The notes below the pieces were generated by a model. That model saw only the letters and a program-made list of their open reading frames with translations. It did not search any database and was not told the DNA's origin. From assembly GCF_001039355.2 (NCBI RefSeq), contig NW_019775892.1, forward strand, positions 149,949-176,547: a DNA stretch of 26,599 nt, given 5' to 3'. A program made the position numbers and the translations under genes. How positions within the stretch are numbered: the first letter of the stretch is position 1; every line of letters starts with the position of its first letter. Shown one piece after another: positions 1-10,370 of the stretch. This stretch comes from Lingula anatina. Its lineage: Eukaryota > Brachiopoda > Lingulata > Lingulida > Lingulidae.

Positions 1-38
1 AAAGAATACCAGCACCGTAAACCGAGGTATAAACAGAG

Positions 39-116
39 CCCCCCCCCCCCCCCCACCCCACACACACACACACACACACACACATTCCTCCTTCCCTGCC
101 CCTCCCCCCCCCCCCC
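39..116. repeat. C-runs and (CA)n microsatellite
   Basis: A run of 16 C at 39-54 is followed by a CA dinucleotide tract to about 84, then a second C-rich run at about 101-116. Simple sequence with no coding signal. Confidence 0.9.
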
Positions 117-544
117 TCTCTGCACTGAAGCTGCATTCTACCTCGTGCAACATGAGATATTTTCAGTAGTAAATGCGTTTGGAACAAAAGCGATTTGGCG
201 AACAAAAGGTAATTGAGCCCTGGGAGAAGTTAGCGAAAAAAAAAGCAGATGGCGTGCAGTATATAATTTTAATAACAATCTATTGTGTGGAATAATACTT
301 ATCTCGTTTGGTTGATGGAAGGTCGAATGCGATGGGCTTGATCACTTTTGTTTGCTTAAAAACACCCTTTTTAATGATTGTTATCTATCCAAAGCACAAC
401 CCTAAAAGCTTTCCATTCTAGCTTTTCATTTGTAGCGTTGATCCATTGGTGAATCACATGGATATATTCTGCTGGATGAACTGCAATTAAAACGTGGCGG
501 CGCCATTTACGGAAATTAATATACTAGAAATTAATTAATTAATT

Positions 545-594
545 AAGTCATTGCCCCTGGAGACTTTGTGTATCGGGTGGCTCAAAAACTCAAA
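545..594 (+). repeat. 50-bp direct repeat, copy 1
   Basis: About 46 of 50 bases match the segment at 1014-1063 (both contain GTATCGGGTGGCTCAAAAA). The copies lie 469 bp apart in the same orientation and flanking sequence does not match, so they look like two remnants of a dispersed repeat. Confidence 0.75.
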
Positions 595-1013
595 GAGATT
601 TGATTTAGATTAAATTTTTTCAGACCAAATTTATTTTTAAACAAGTAAGTCTTGAACATGCCTACAACAGGTCGCGAAAGATATACAGATTGAGGTAAAA
701 GGCGTGTATAATCTTTTTTAAAAATCCTAGCACAGGCACAATTGCTAATTTTTTTTATCAAATGGTATCTAAAAAAAATCATATTATTTTCTCCCTAAAA
801 TAACCCGATCTATTCCTTTTTAACTGTAATGATAATACATAATGACTGTGGTTCAAACATCTAATCTGCATACTGGCTAATGTTTAAAAACAACAGAACC
901 TGATACCTTGCTGGACCAACTGTAGATTCTACTTTGAGCTCGTAGACTCTACACAGATTACGTAACTTAAACACATAAAAAACGACTTTAGACAAATTGT
1001 TCTAGGCGAGGAG

Positions 1014-1063
1014 AAGTCATTGCCCCTGAAGACTACGTGTATCGGGTGGCTCAAAAATTCAAA
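1014..1063 (+). repeat. 50-bp direct repeat, copy 2
   Basis: Second copy of the segment at 545-594, same orientation, four mismatches by eye. Confidence 0.75.
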
Positions 1064-1809
1064 AGTTTAATAACGTTATTAATTATGAATATCTTGCATC
1101 TAAATTTCGGTATTATGAAAAATGATGTTTTTAATAAATGCTAATAATTCCATAAATCTACCTTTCTTGCTTTGGCACTACAAAAATTTAAAAAAAAAAC
1201 TTAAGTAAAGAAATACCGTACTGACCTATGCGGCTTCTGACAGGGGGCAGAGTGTGGTAGTTGTGACACCTGTGAATGTGTTTTTGGATGTGATGATAAT
1301 ATCAAAACTGTTTCGTTTTCACACTTGACAATTTCGTGGTGGACCAAAAATAAAGCCTTAAAACCCTGTGCAAAATTTCAATACAAGGGCCTGTCAACTG
1401 TTGAATTTCTTGAACTTTGAAATAAGTGAGGTGTATTTTTTAGCCACCACATATAATGTATATCCCACAGTTATGGTAAACTACCCTCATATAAAGTATA
1501 AATAATACCAATACAAAATCGTGCTAGTGTACAGTGTTCCAATATGGGTGGTCCGTCTCTCTCATCATTACGACAGGTGCGTACAAATAGGCCTATACAG
1601 ATCTAGTATAATTGATTGTTTGAATTGCTCGAGACTTATACATATGGGAGTATATACATATATAAACTTCCCGCCTAGCATACAAATGCATGTAAACATG
1701 CACATAGCGTGCGAAAAGTGTTTCCATCAAAATGCAGCTTTTGCTTTTTGGAATATAAAAATACAACATTACATTATGATTTTCTCTTTTTTGTCCCAAA
1801 CTCGGCTAT

Positions 1810-2559
1810 CTAAAACTGAGTATCTTTTGCCGGTTCCGGGACGGCATCCTTATAACGTTTGTTCATGTCCAAGCTTTTGCGGAAATGCTTCTTTCTTCTG
1901 TAATGGAGGATGATGACGCCGATCTTAAACAGAAACATCAGCACGGCAACTGTCAGCAGAACGAGGCCGATGACACAGTTCCGCTTGGTAATGTCCCAGT
2001 TGTTCACAAGAATGCCCGTGACTGCCCAAATGACCACTGGGTAGACGATGAACAGGTGACGCAAGTGCTTGTCAAAGACGAAGATGTCCAATATGAAGTA
2101 AATCAACACTTCCGCCGCCAAAATCCCGAGAGATATCGAGCCGGAGACCTCTGGCGAGACCACGCCGATAGTCGGTCCGTAAGCGAGAACATTGGCAAAG
2201 GAAAGCAAGTTGGCGATCGATGACCAAGTGGCATAGATCGCCAGACCGTTCTGGAAAAATACCTTGACCATCCAGACATCTTTACAAGATCCCATCCCGA
2301 CGAGATATTGCGAGGTTTCAGCCAGGTGGCGGTGCGAGAACCACAGGATGACGTAAAGCGCGAAGGTGCTAAGGGGTAGGGGAATCATGGAGAGTTCTCT
2401 AGCGTCCCTGTCTATAAGAAGGAGCCAGGCGATGGTGCACAAGTTGCTAAAGGGAAAGAGGAAGTAGGTCACGAAGGGGACCAGAGTAGGTTTGACATAC
2501 ATGTAGCCGTCCGGCCCCTTGCGGCAAATGCTGACGACAGCGTACAGCAACCAAACTGC
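1810..2559 (-). CDS. last exon of the membrane-protein gene
   Basis: 750 bases after a TTTTCTCTCAG acceptor, in phase 0, encoding residues 81-329 and a TAG stop at 1812-1810. It holds six or seven of the membrane segments and the basic tail. GC content is clearly higher than the flanking intron and downstream DNA. Confidence 0.88.
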   Translation of the reverse strand, partial: AVWLLYAVVSICRKGPDGYMYVKPTLVPFVTYFLFPFSNLCTIAWLLLIDRDARELSMIPLPLSTFALYVILWFSHRHLAETSQYLVGMGSCKDVWMVKVFFQNGLAIYATWSSIANLLSFANVLAYGPTIGVVSPEVSGSISLGILAAEVLIYFILDIFVFDKHLRHLFIVYPVVIWAVTGILVNNWDITKRNCVIGLVLLTVAVLMFLFKIGVIILHYRRKKHFRKSLDMNKRYKDAVPEPAKDTQF

Positions 2560-2582
2560 CTGAGAGAAAAAAAAATGTGTAT

Positions 2583-2613
<31 letters not shown>

Positions 2614-2983
2614 TGTTATCACACTTCATTCCAGCTAATGGCTACTTGCATTATTTTGAAACAAAATTACTGTCATACATGATAACAAAACAAAAACTAT
2701 GATTTTTCTTTCTTCACTCATTTTATCATATAATCACGTTCTTTTCAACAATATTTTTCAAGGAAAATCGATAACACACGTATTACATATGCTTACCTGC
2801 CAGAAATAGATAAGCCACCAAATACGAAAAGCATAAAATGCAGGATTGATGTCCAGTTTATACTTTATATAATTTTGGCGAAAAGTGTCATTGCGCTCGA
2901 AGAATACTGAAAGGAAATGTAGATAAAATAAAGACATGTTGGTACAGCTGTTACTGTAGCAATAATACCCTTCGTCACAAACT

Positions 2984-3017
<34 letters not shown>

Positions 3018-4056
3018 GGTCCATAACACAAGTTATGTTGATTACAGACAGACGGACAGACAGACAGACAGACAAACAGGGGTGAAAACATAACCTCCTT
3101 GGCGGAGGTAAAAAAATTGCTCACATGAGATACCTGATGGAGCGTATTTGCAGTCTTTGACAAAAGAATGTTATTACTACTATCATTTACCAAACTGATG
3201 AAGCGTTTTAAAAAGCAGCTATTGTTTTCACAAATGATGAAATAATACTGAGAGGGAGTAGGCTGAAAATGAGACCTAGAAAAAGAGAGAGAAGAAGGAG
3301 AAATAAAAAAGAAAATGGAGGTGGAAGGAAAGACGGGGAGAGATAGAGAGTTGGGGAGGTAGGAATAACGCGAGGGAAAAAATGGCGAGTGACCAACAAA
3401 AAGAAAGAGAAGAAAAATGAAAATAAAAGAGAGAGGTTAGGGGCGTAGCCTGAGCAAAATGCCAGGGGGGCAGTAAGCGGACAAGAGGGGGCGAAGACCC
3501 CGAGGGGGGAGGGTGTGGCAGGGGGTGTCCCCCTCCGACGGTGTGGAAAATTTTTAAAAACTGTATGTATAATACTGCATTCTGGTGCATTTTAACTGTT
3601 ATTTATTGCTCAATCAGAAGTCAGAAATTGTGTTTTCATTTTGCCATAAGTACAGTCATTTTTTCAAAAACAGTAGGCCCTACACCTTTGTAAACAGATC
3701 GTTGAATGATTGTCTAGTGGCAATGAGTGCATTTTCTCACAGAATTGATACCAACTTTGCAGTTATTTTTTTTACCTTTGCGATTATTATTATTATTATT
3801 TTTTTTTTTTTGCACCTCAAATCCTAGGGGGGCAGCTGCCCCCCCCCTGCCCCCGGAGGCTACGGCCCTGGAGGTAGGAAGAAGAAGAAGAAGAAGAGCG
3901 GGAGAATGGGAGAGAGACAATCTTACCATTAGACACTGGCCCACTTCTTACTGACAGAGCATTGAATGTACACGACGCAGCATACGACAACACAGTGAAG
4001 AATATCATGAATATATGAAATGGATTATGACTGAAGTTTCCTTTCTCAGCCGCCAT
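1810..4056 (-). CDS. multi-pass membrane protein of unknown function (3 coding exons)
   Basis: Joining 4056-3927, 2906-2797 and 2559-1810 on the minus strand gives an uninterrupted 329-residue protein starting MAAEKGNFSH and ending KDTQF. Exon phases agree (43 codons plus 1 base; total 240 bases after exon 2; then phase 0). Donors are GTAAGA and GTAAGC; acceptors follow pyrimidine tracts. Hydrophobic segments lie near residues 13-34, 66-91, 105-129, 139-156, 180-206, 219-242, 247-266 and 275-300, so seven or eight membrane passes are likely, with a basic cytoplasmic-looking tail (HYRRKKHFRK). It is unusually rich in Trp and Tyr in the membrane segments, for example IWWLIYFWQAVWLLY at 72-86. 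An N-X-S/T site is at residue 7. I do not recognise a named family; it resembles uncharacterised multi-pass proteins found across aquatic animals. It is transcribed away from the receptor kinase gene. Function unknown. Confidence 0.85.
2581..2614. repeat. (ATTT)n microsatellite
   Basis: About eight tandem tetranucleotides inside the last intron of the minus-strand gene, just upstream of its acceptor. Confidence 0.95.
2797..2906 (-). CDS. middle exon of the membrane-protein gene
   Basis: 110 bases, entered in phase 1 after TTTCCTTTCAG and left in phase 0 before GTAAGC. It completes Val44 across the junction and encodes FFERNDTFRQ through IWWLIYFWQ, residues 44-80. Confidence 0.82.
2986..3111 (-). 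repeat. interspersed repeat end with A31 run, GACA tract and CCAAGGAGG hairpin
   Basis: Read on the minus strand: a hairpin (CCTCC ... GGAGG) containing CCAAGGAGGTTATGTTTT, then a GTCT-repeat stretch, then ACTTGTGTTATGGACCG and a long T run. This order is typical of a repeat family widespread in marine invertebrate genomes. A weaker copy in the opposite orientation is at about 6430-6600. It lies in the first mapped intron of the minus-strand gene. Confidence 0.65.
3241..3435. repeat. polypurine-rich stretch
   Basis: Nearly 200 bases of G and A on the plus strand with few pyrimidine breaks. It lies in an intron of the minus-strand gene. No coding signal. Confidence 0.8.
3439..3869. mobile_element. 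MITE-like element with GGGGCGTAGCCT ends
   Basis: The left end AGGGGCGTAGCCT (3439-3451) and right end AGGCTACGGCCCT (3857-3869) are inverted repeats with one mismatch. Next to both ends are G- or C-run blocks around AGGGGGGCAG. The 431-bp interior has an AT-rich core and no protein gene, as expected of a non-autonomous DNA transposon. It sits 57 bp from the splice donor of the first coding exon of the minus-strand gene. Confidence 0.6.
3785..3898. repeat. (ATT)n/T-run and (GAA)n tracts
   Basis: An ATT tract runs into a T-run at about 3785-3811, inside the MITE-like element, and a GAA tract lies at 3876-3898 just outside its right end. Confidence 0.85.
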
Positions 4057-4064
4057 CTTGGGAT
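3927..4064 (-). CDS. exon with start codon of the membrane-protein gene
   Basis: Coding part is 4056-3927 (43 codons plus one base). The start ATG at 4056-4054 is in AAGATGGCGG, a strong initiation context. Eight bases upstream lies a TTATTTTCAG acceptor, so the exon probably begins at 4064 and a non-coding or alternative first exon lies further upstream. The donor is GTAAGA at 3926. First membrane segment is at residues 13-34. Confidence 0.8.
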
Positions 4065-4066
4065 CT
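4044..4066 (-). promoter_or_regulatory. YY1-like motif at the start codon
   Basis: On the minus strand the start codon lies in AAGATGGCGGC, which matches the known YY1 consensus. Such sites are often found just downstream of the transcription start. Inference only; the apparent acceptor just upstream argues that the true transcription start may be further away. Confidence 0.35.
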
Positions 4067-4692
4067 GAAAATAAAATGAGAGCAATAAAGAATAAAATTG
4101 TGAATGCTAGAATATCTGTACGTGTACAGAATATCACGGAGGGGATCCACCTTTTTTCCAGGGTCACAATAACAGAGCTTTACTTTCCCACCTTTAATGA
4201 TGTTTTCGCACCATCAATACCGCAGCTAGAATATGACGACTCCCGTTTACCACATAATTAATCACAAAATCATCAAATCTAGCAAATTATTCTTAGTCGC
4301 TATATGCAGATTATAAATACTAGTATCACGAGATATTTTTATATTTTCTCTCGCTAATGTGTACAGGGAGAATATGTAGACAGAATTTTGCACAAAATAA
4401 ACACGTAACTGTTGGTCAGTAGTAGAAAGAATGCAAAATCTTTTGGTTTTCACATAATGCAAGGGCACAGTGGTTGATTTCCAGCTTTCTGAAGAGAGGA
4501 AAAAATGGAATAAAATTTACTGTAGTGTGTAGGACACCGGGATGGAAAATGAGCTTGAATCTGTCATGGTTTGCTGTTTGTTTGGAAATAAGGGTGGGTG
4601 TAAGGTGCGTTTCACCCCCATTTTTTCCGCACTACTCCGAACTCTCTCTCCCCAAGCATCTGCCCCTTCTTTTTCTCATTTTTTTCTTCCTC

Positions 4693-4693
<1 letters not shown>

Positions 4694-4730
<37 letters not shown>

Positions 4731-4758
4731 CTAAATACACACAACATGAATTCCTTCT

Positions 4759-4791
<33 letters not shown>
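4694..4791. repeat. two (CT)n tracts
   Basis: CT dinucleotide tracts at about 4694-4728 and 4762-4791, separated by about 33 bp. Confidence 0.95.
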
Positions 4792-4794
<3 letters not shown>

Positions 4795-5159
4795 ATCGTA
4801 AAGGAGGGGTCTGTTTGCCTAGCACCTCATACATTTCTATATCTCTGTGTCCGCAGGCGACCAGAATACCTGAATGTCAACACAGTTATCAGTTGTAGGC
4901 GTTGGTGGGGCTTAAGAATTCAACGCTGTCACTAGGCTGGCGCTGAGAGGGCGCCGACTCTTTAATATGAACGCCCAAGTGTGAGAATAGCGATCTCATC
5001 ACTTTTCTCTTTCTAATATTTTAAAGAAGGTGTTATAACAGTCTAAACAGTCGTGTCAAGAACGAAATACGTTTCCATTAGTATCTATTGAATAACGGCC
5101 TTCATATCTACTTTATGAGGTATTTCTACCAATGATAAATGAGATAAGAGATACTAAAG

Positions 5160-5227
5160 GAATGAATGAATGAATGAATGAATGAATGAATAATAATAAT
5201 AATAATAACAACAATAATAATAATAAT
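5160..5227. repeat. (GAAT)n followed by (AAT)n
   Basis: Compound microsatellite: about seven GAAT units running into AAT/AAC units. Confidence 0.95.
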
Positions 5228-5742
5228 CTATAAATAAAGACAACTGTAAGGAACCTTTGCGTTCCATTTCGTCGCATATTCAGGCTCTTCTTTTTATCTA
5301 AACAACGCAGGCATTTCAACGTTGTTGAAGCATTAGTCGATATTACGGCACAGATTTACACATTTCATCTTCATAGTATTTGATCTGCAATTCATCAAAA
5401 TCTACCCAAGGGCATTTTATCGGTAATGGTTTCTTGAAGTAAACAGATTTACGTTGACTTAATATACACAACACCAAGGGTCTAGATTCATTTGATTGAA
5501 TGATCTCTCTGAAAATACCAGTATTTATGGCACATTTCCAAAATATGGATGGAATTTAATTTTTAATAAGTGATTTTGTCTAATGTTTTATTGTATCTTT
5601 ATTTCACTAAAAATAATTAATAAATTAATTGCACACGCTTGAAAGGCAACATGCATATCATGGAGACACGCTTTAATTCATTCCGCCACCCTGTGTAATA
5701 AAGAAGAAGAAGAATTTGTTCTGAACTTTCATCCGAAATCCG

Positions 5743-6197
5743 CACGTTGCAGACCATGTGTTTTTATTTGAGTAAAACATTTAAGCGTTTCATAATCTCA
5801 AAAAAAAAAAAAAAAAAAAAAAAAAGCGTTTTCAGGTGGTGATTTATGCTTTATAATTATAAGAATGGCTTTGACCCAACCCTGTCACTTACTTAACGCA
5901 ATTGTTATCATTAAATATTTTTTCTTGGTTGAATTACAAAAGGTTAAATATTTTATCAAACACAAAGAAGAGCCTTAATCACTCCTATCATGAACCGTAT
6001 GTACATTACGCTAGAAATCCAATATTGTCCATTGTTTGCTCTTAAATGATATACTAAAATAAAACAACTCTTACCCCTTTTATGAAAATAACAAACATTG
6101 AAGTAGTAATTTAATACAGATTGTTTAAGCAGTTTTTGAATGGCTTATGAAACTCGTCAATGTTTTAATCAAATAAAAACACATGGTCTGCAACGTG
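5743..6197. mobile_element. MITE with 38-bp terminal inverted repeats
   Basis: The ends 5743-5780 and 6160-6197 are inverted repeats with 37 of 38 bases matching; they share CACGTTGCAGACCATGTG and TTTTTATTTGA. Weaker pairing continues inward to about 5797 and 6142 (GTTTCATAA shared). The 455-bp element has no coding capacity and includes an A26 run at 5800-5825. This is the layout of a non-autonomous DNA transposon. I could not see a clear target-site duplication. Confidence 0.75.
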
Positions 6198-6429
6198 GGG
6201 TATGTACATGTAAGCACACAACGTGACTATGCCGGTTTTGTGTAATCACCTCACTTTATAAGTGATGCACATTTTATGTTTGTGTTAAAGAACGCGCTTT
6301 TTTTCTGATTTTTGATCATCCACGTCCGTTTCTCGGTTTCTGGCATGTGATTTGTAGCCCTTTCCCTAAAATAAAGATGTTGGGCTCGGCTACATATTTC
6401 AATTGCACTTAGTCGAGAATCAATAATTC

Positions 6430-6600
6430 ATGACCTTTGCCAAGGACGTTATGTTTTTGCTTTCGTTGGTCAGCCTGTGCAACTCACAAGGTTTCGGACG
6501 TACTTTGGTATCATTGTCAGTGGTGGCGATCCATTTATTAATTAAATGATTGATTAATTGATGATGAGAATTGTGATATCTTGGTGAAGGTCTGGATGTG
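6430..6600 (+). repeat. decayed interspersed repeat (CCAAGGA(C/G)GTTATGTTTT family)
   Basis: TGACCTTTGCCAAGGACGTTATGTTTTTG and, about 140 bp on, ATCTTGGTGAAGGTCTGGATG are spaced as in the repeat family whose other copy lies at 2986-3111 in reverse. Divergence is high, so the insertion is old. Confidence 0.45.
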
Positions 6601-6877
6601 TGTTTAAGTTTGTATATGTCCAGTGTGTTGCCTTATCTCTATTTCTGGGCAAGCGATATTAAGACGTAAACGCTGCGTCGTCACCACTTCTGTGAGCACT
6701 GGACGTTTTCGTTATTTGAGTGCAAGTCCATAAATAGAATCAGGAACTCCTGCTGGGAAACCTATTGCATGTGTTATAACTGAATGTCTGATAATCACAA
6801 TGGAATTATTTATTTATCCTTGTGAACACGTGGAATAACTTGACAACACCTTACTTAAGATTAAACGAAAAAAGAAC

Positions 6878-6901
6878 AAAAAAAAAAAAAAAAAAAAAAA
6901 A
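6878..6901. repeat. A-run
   Basis: Run of 24 A; could be the tail of a retroposed sequence on the plus strand, but nothing recognisable precedes it. Confidence 0.9.
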
Positions 6902-7292
6902 TCCGCACTAGTCATTATCTTGATGGCATGCAAAAGCCGATATTTTTATAAGTTTGCTTATATATTTATATTTTGCATATCTGTTATCAAAGTTTCTACT
7001 GACTTCATATGTCGGTAATACAACGGCACAAATTTCGCCACCGCAAAAGATTCCATAGTGCAAAGGCATAATTACTAAACCGGATAGCAGGAAGAAACTG
7101 CATTCGAAATATGACGAGGCCCGGGTTCAGCTGAAATAAGAGTCGGTTCTTTTTCTCCCTAATAACGATTTCACCAAATTCATGAAGTTATGTAAGGAAA
7201 CAAGGATACCCTTCCTCCTTTACGGAGGTAATTATTCACCTTGTCCTCACCTCGTGAGTTATGTCCCGATATTTCTGATGGCTAATAAGCGT

Positions 7293-7377
7293 TCTTTCGT
7301 CTCCAAGCAATTTCCAACACCATGTAAGTGTTATATATGAGCTTACATGGTGTTGGAAATTGCTTGGAGACGAAAGA
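7293..7377. repeat. perfect 36-bp inverted repeat with 13-nt loop
   Basis: Positions 7293-7328 and 7342-7377 are exact reverse complements; the loop is TGTTATATATGAG. Transcribed on either strand this would fold into a long uninterrupted hairpin. It has no coding capacity and no similarity to the other inverted-repeat elements here. Confidence 0.95.
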
Positions 7378-7816
7378 CATGAGACTTACATGAGAATCTG
7401 ATAAAGGTTAGAATTAACTTTGTTTCACCACAAGTTAAAATTCGTAAAGAATTTTCAAGATACACAATAAAATACCCTGAAAGTGTTTGTTTTAGTTTAA
7501 ATTTATGGCCTCTGTGAACCGCTGCAATGCTCCTACATTTATATCAACGTAAAATCGTCAAAACTATTATCAATAATCTGAGTTAGCCCTCGCGTTTTAA
7601 TTATAATAATGTTACTGACTATTTGTGTGTTATAACTCCCCAAATATACGGATTTTCTGCTTCAATTTCGTCAAATATTCTAGAAAACCATCACGGACGC
7701 CATAGCTCCCCAGTTGTGTTATGCACTAACACGCGTTGAAACCTCCGTCGTTTTATCAAAGCCCAGCCCTCATCAAACCACTTCATTCATCAGATATGAC
7801 GAGCGTCTATCTTACC

Positions 7817-8090
7817 TGCTTGTAGCACGTACTCTCCCGTGGTCTTCCTGTTAATGCTGTACATCGAACCAGCGTTGACAGCGTCTGATATAAGCGTCTC
7901 TGTCATTCCCTTGTTTGCGTTAAGTCTTCCCTCCGAGTTCGTGTTTGGAAACGCGTGAATTGTGTAAGATTTAGATAACAAATCTCGGTGACCTGGCCTC
8001 CATAAGCAACCGGTAGTTATGTTGAGGTAGTGCACGTTGCTCGGGTGTAGGTCAACGTGGACCACGCAGTGATTAAAATGACGCGTGTTT
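7817..8090 (-). other. candidate upstream exon of the membrane-protein gene
   Basis: On the minus strand a CpG-richer, higher-GC stretch stays open in one frame and ends with GCAG|GTAAGAT, a strong donor (last exon base 7816 or 7817). The frame leaves in phase 1. Spliced to the acceptor at 4064 it would stay in frame and read through ASP-PRO-LYS into MAAEKG, so it could be either a 5' UTR exon or an N-terminal extension with upstream in-frame Met codons (MTETLISD..., MYSINRK...). I recognise no domain in the peptide. The 5' edge is not defined. It could also belong to another transcript. Confidence 0.35.
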
Positions 8091-8409
8091 GTTTGTTGTT
8101 GAGGTGGTGGGGGCGATAAGATGATCAAGGGCGTTGGTATTTTTCTTTCTTTCATTCATTCTTTTGGTTTGAACATTTATTTTTCGATTTTTTTGTTATA
8201 CACACTCTCTTCTCTCTTAATTGCTATTTTCCCCTGTTTTGCCCTCCATCCATATATCTGTATTCACGCGTTCTCTCTTTCTCCCCCCTCTTCTATTTTC
8301 TTTCATTTGTCTTTCTTTCACCCACTTCCTCTCCGATATAGAAATCCACGGAAAAATTCAACATAAACAAAGTATTTTTGAATCTGTAGCTCATCAATGA
8401 TGAGATAGA

Positions 8410-8484
<75 letters not shown>
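8410..8484. repeat. (AAT)n microsatellite
   Basis: About 24 tandem trinucleotides without interruption. Confidence 0.97.
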
Positions 8485-8486
<2 letters not shown>

Positions 8487-9234
8487 GGAGGAGAAACAGG
8501 TAGAAAAATACCAAAAAGTCCAGCATATATCTTTACAGGACATTTGATGTAGGTGAAGCAGTTATTTGGGTCTGGGGCATTAGTGCATTGTGAGTGTGCC
8601 AACGATTGAGGGGCGAATAAATCGCTTTGTTTATGTGTCCATCTTCTTTTCATGTTTAGCTGTTAGATTGCTAGGGTGGATGTAAGATAATAGTATAAAT
8701 CGTTATCTAATATGAGTGCTATTCTGTTTGCATGCTCTTTTATACAAACAGACAGCCGCCCCCCCCCCTTTCCGTTCAAACATAATGTGGGCAAAATGAG
8801 GTCTTTCAGATTTCGTAAAAAAGATGAGAAGTCATAATCAACCAGCTAACGACAATTCCCCTTATTATTTTTCGTTTGGAGTAAAATAAGTTCAGATTCT
8901 TGATCATTACCAATGCAAAATATCTAAACACCCAGGTCTCCTAAATATACGTCATGTTTTCAATATCTTTTGTCTGTCGGTTTTTTTTTTCATTTGAAAA
9001 ATATTCGAATGGTTGAACACATTTAAGCGCAGCTAAGTAGCATAATTTATATTTTTTTTGCTCTATTCCAAACACATGAAACTGTAGTTTTAGGGTTTGA
9101 ATCTAATGACCTGACGGTACTAGTTAGAAGAGTGATAAAGTGGATATGAATCTTGCCAAGGCGGGTTGTTAGTCTGCTTCAATGTGTATTTGGATAGTGA
9201 CACGCACATCAACACATACAGGTACACACGTATA

Positions 9235-9235
9235 A

Positions 9236-9270
<35 letters not shown>

Positions 9271-9282
9271 AAGAGAGAGAGA
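9235..9282. repeat. (GA)n microsatellite
   Basis: GA tract with two AAA interruptions. Confidence 0.95.
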
Positions 9283-9601
9283 ATCCCAGTCACCACTGTC
9301 TTTACAGTTATTTTCTTGCTATGTTGCTATTTTTAATAGCTAAAAAAACTTAACAATATCCAGCATCAGTGTCTCCACACCTGTCCACACAATGCTGGTC
9401 ACAACACACAGCACAACTAACACAATCAAGCAAAACAAAGGACACCGCATTCTTACTAGTACGTGTGTCACTTGACCTTGTTTTTATTTTGGTGAATCTG
9501 GAAAGACCAGAACAATCTTTTAACATCTATGATGAAAATTAAGAGGAAAGTCGTAGAGAAAGTTCTGAGGGAAAGAAATAGGGGTTCTCCAACGATATAT
9601 T

Positions 9602-9677
9602 GGGGGGGGGGGGGGGGGTATGTGCTGTGTCACTTGAGGTGTTTTTTTTTTTTTTTTTTTTTTTGGGGGGGGGGGGG
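9602..9677 (+). repeat. G17, T23 and G13 homopolymer cluster
   Basis: G-run at 9602-9618, T-run at 9642-9664 and directly after it a G-run at 9665-9677. The G-runs could form quadruplex structures, and the lengths may be affected by sequencing error. Confidence 0.9.
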
Positions 9678-10370
9678 AGGTTAAATCTGATTATCTGGGG
9701 GTCCACCGTAACCTGCTGGTCAACTGTTGTATGCTTTTACTGGTTTGTGTTAAGAAGACGTTGGCGTTTATGCATGTTTGATAATTATTCACCAACGCCT
9801 TAAAGAATTGATAAATAAAACTTTCCGAACCCTAAAAAGAGATAAAACATAACGGAGTCAATGACTGGTCTTTCTGATCTTTACCCCGCTGATATAGTTA
9901 TTTGGCTGGCTTTAAACTTTTAAGAGAGTTGGATGGGAACCGTTAAGTGACTTTTTTATCTGTTTAAACAATAAAAAATTCCAAAGTCGTGTCGCAGTGT
10001 ATGATGTGATGGTTTCACATAAAAAAAATACACAAGGGCTGATTTCTCCACTGGAGCTGATGAAATCGAAATTGTAAAATCGATAGCATTCCTAAATTTT
10101 AAGATTAACAATCACAGCAGTATGTACTACAAATCGTTGACATGTTTTATTTACGGATTAGATCTGATTTTATTAGTCAAGAGACCTAAATAAGCATATG
10201 TTTCAAAAATAAATAAACAAACAAACAAACAATCAAATATATAAGCATTAAAAGACAGGAAAATAATAAGTTAGTAATTAGATATATCTAGCCAATATCT
10301 AATCAACAAGGAGTCAAACAATCTGCCCTCTGATAACACAGGGACCGCTTTAATAGTTTACAAAAAATAA

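Larger units (their letters stand above)
1..1809. other. non-coding region downstream of the minus-strand gene
   Basis: No convincing coding exon is seen on either strand. The stretch starts with a C16 run and a CA tract, and holds a duplicated 50-bp segment (545-594 and 1014-1063). The part next to 1809 should contain the 3' UTR of the minus-strand gene, but I could not pick a confident polyadenylation signal. Confidence 0.6.
4065..7816. other. long first intron or upstream region of the minus-strand gene
   Basis: No coding exon supported. Contents: two (CT)n tracts, GAAT/AAT tracts, a MITE with 38-bp terminal inverted repeats (5743-6197), a decayed interspersed repeat (about 6430-6600), A-runs, and a perfect 36-bp hairpin (7293-7377). 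If the candidate exon ending at 7817 is real, this is one intron of about 3.75 kb. Confidence 0.5.

Noticed and set aside
1521-2223. Plus-strand open frames opposite the last exon of the membrane-protein gene
   Set aside because: Antisense shadows of the minus-strand exon; no domain, no splice signals, composition unlike a protein.
3208-3590. Minus-strand open frames rich in Ser, Phe and Leu
   Set aside because: Caused by the polypurine tract and the MITE-like element; low-complexity peptides only.
8293-8653. Open frames encoding long Ile or Tyr runs
   Set aside because: Translation of the (AAT)n microsatellite.
9600-9803. Open frame with Gly and Phe runs
   Set aside because: Translation of G- and T-homopolymers; no coding signal.
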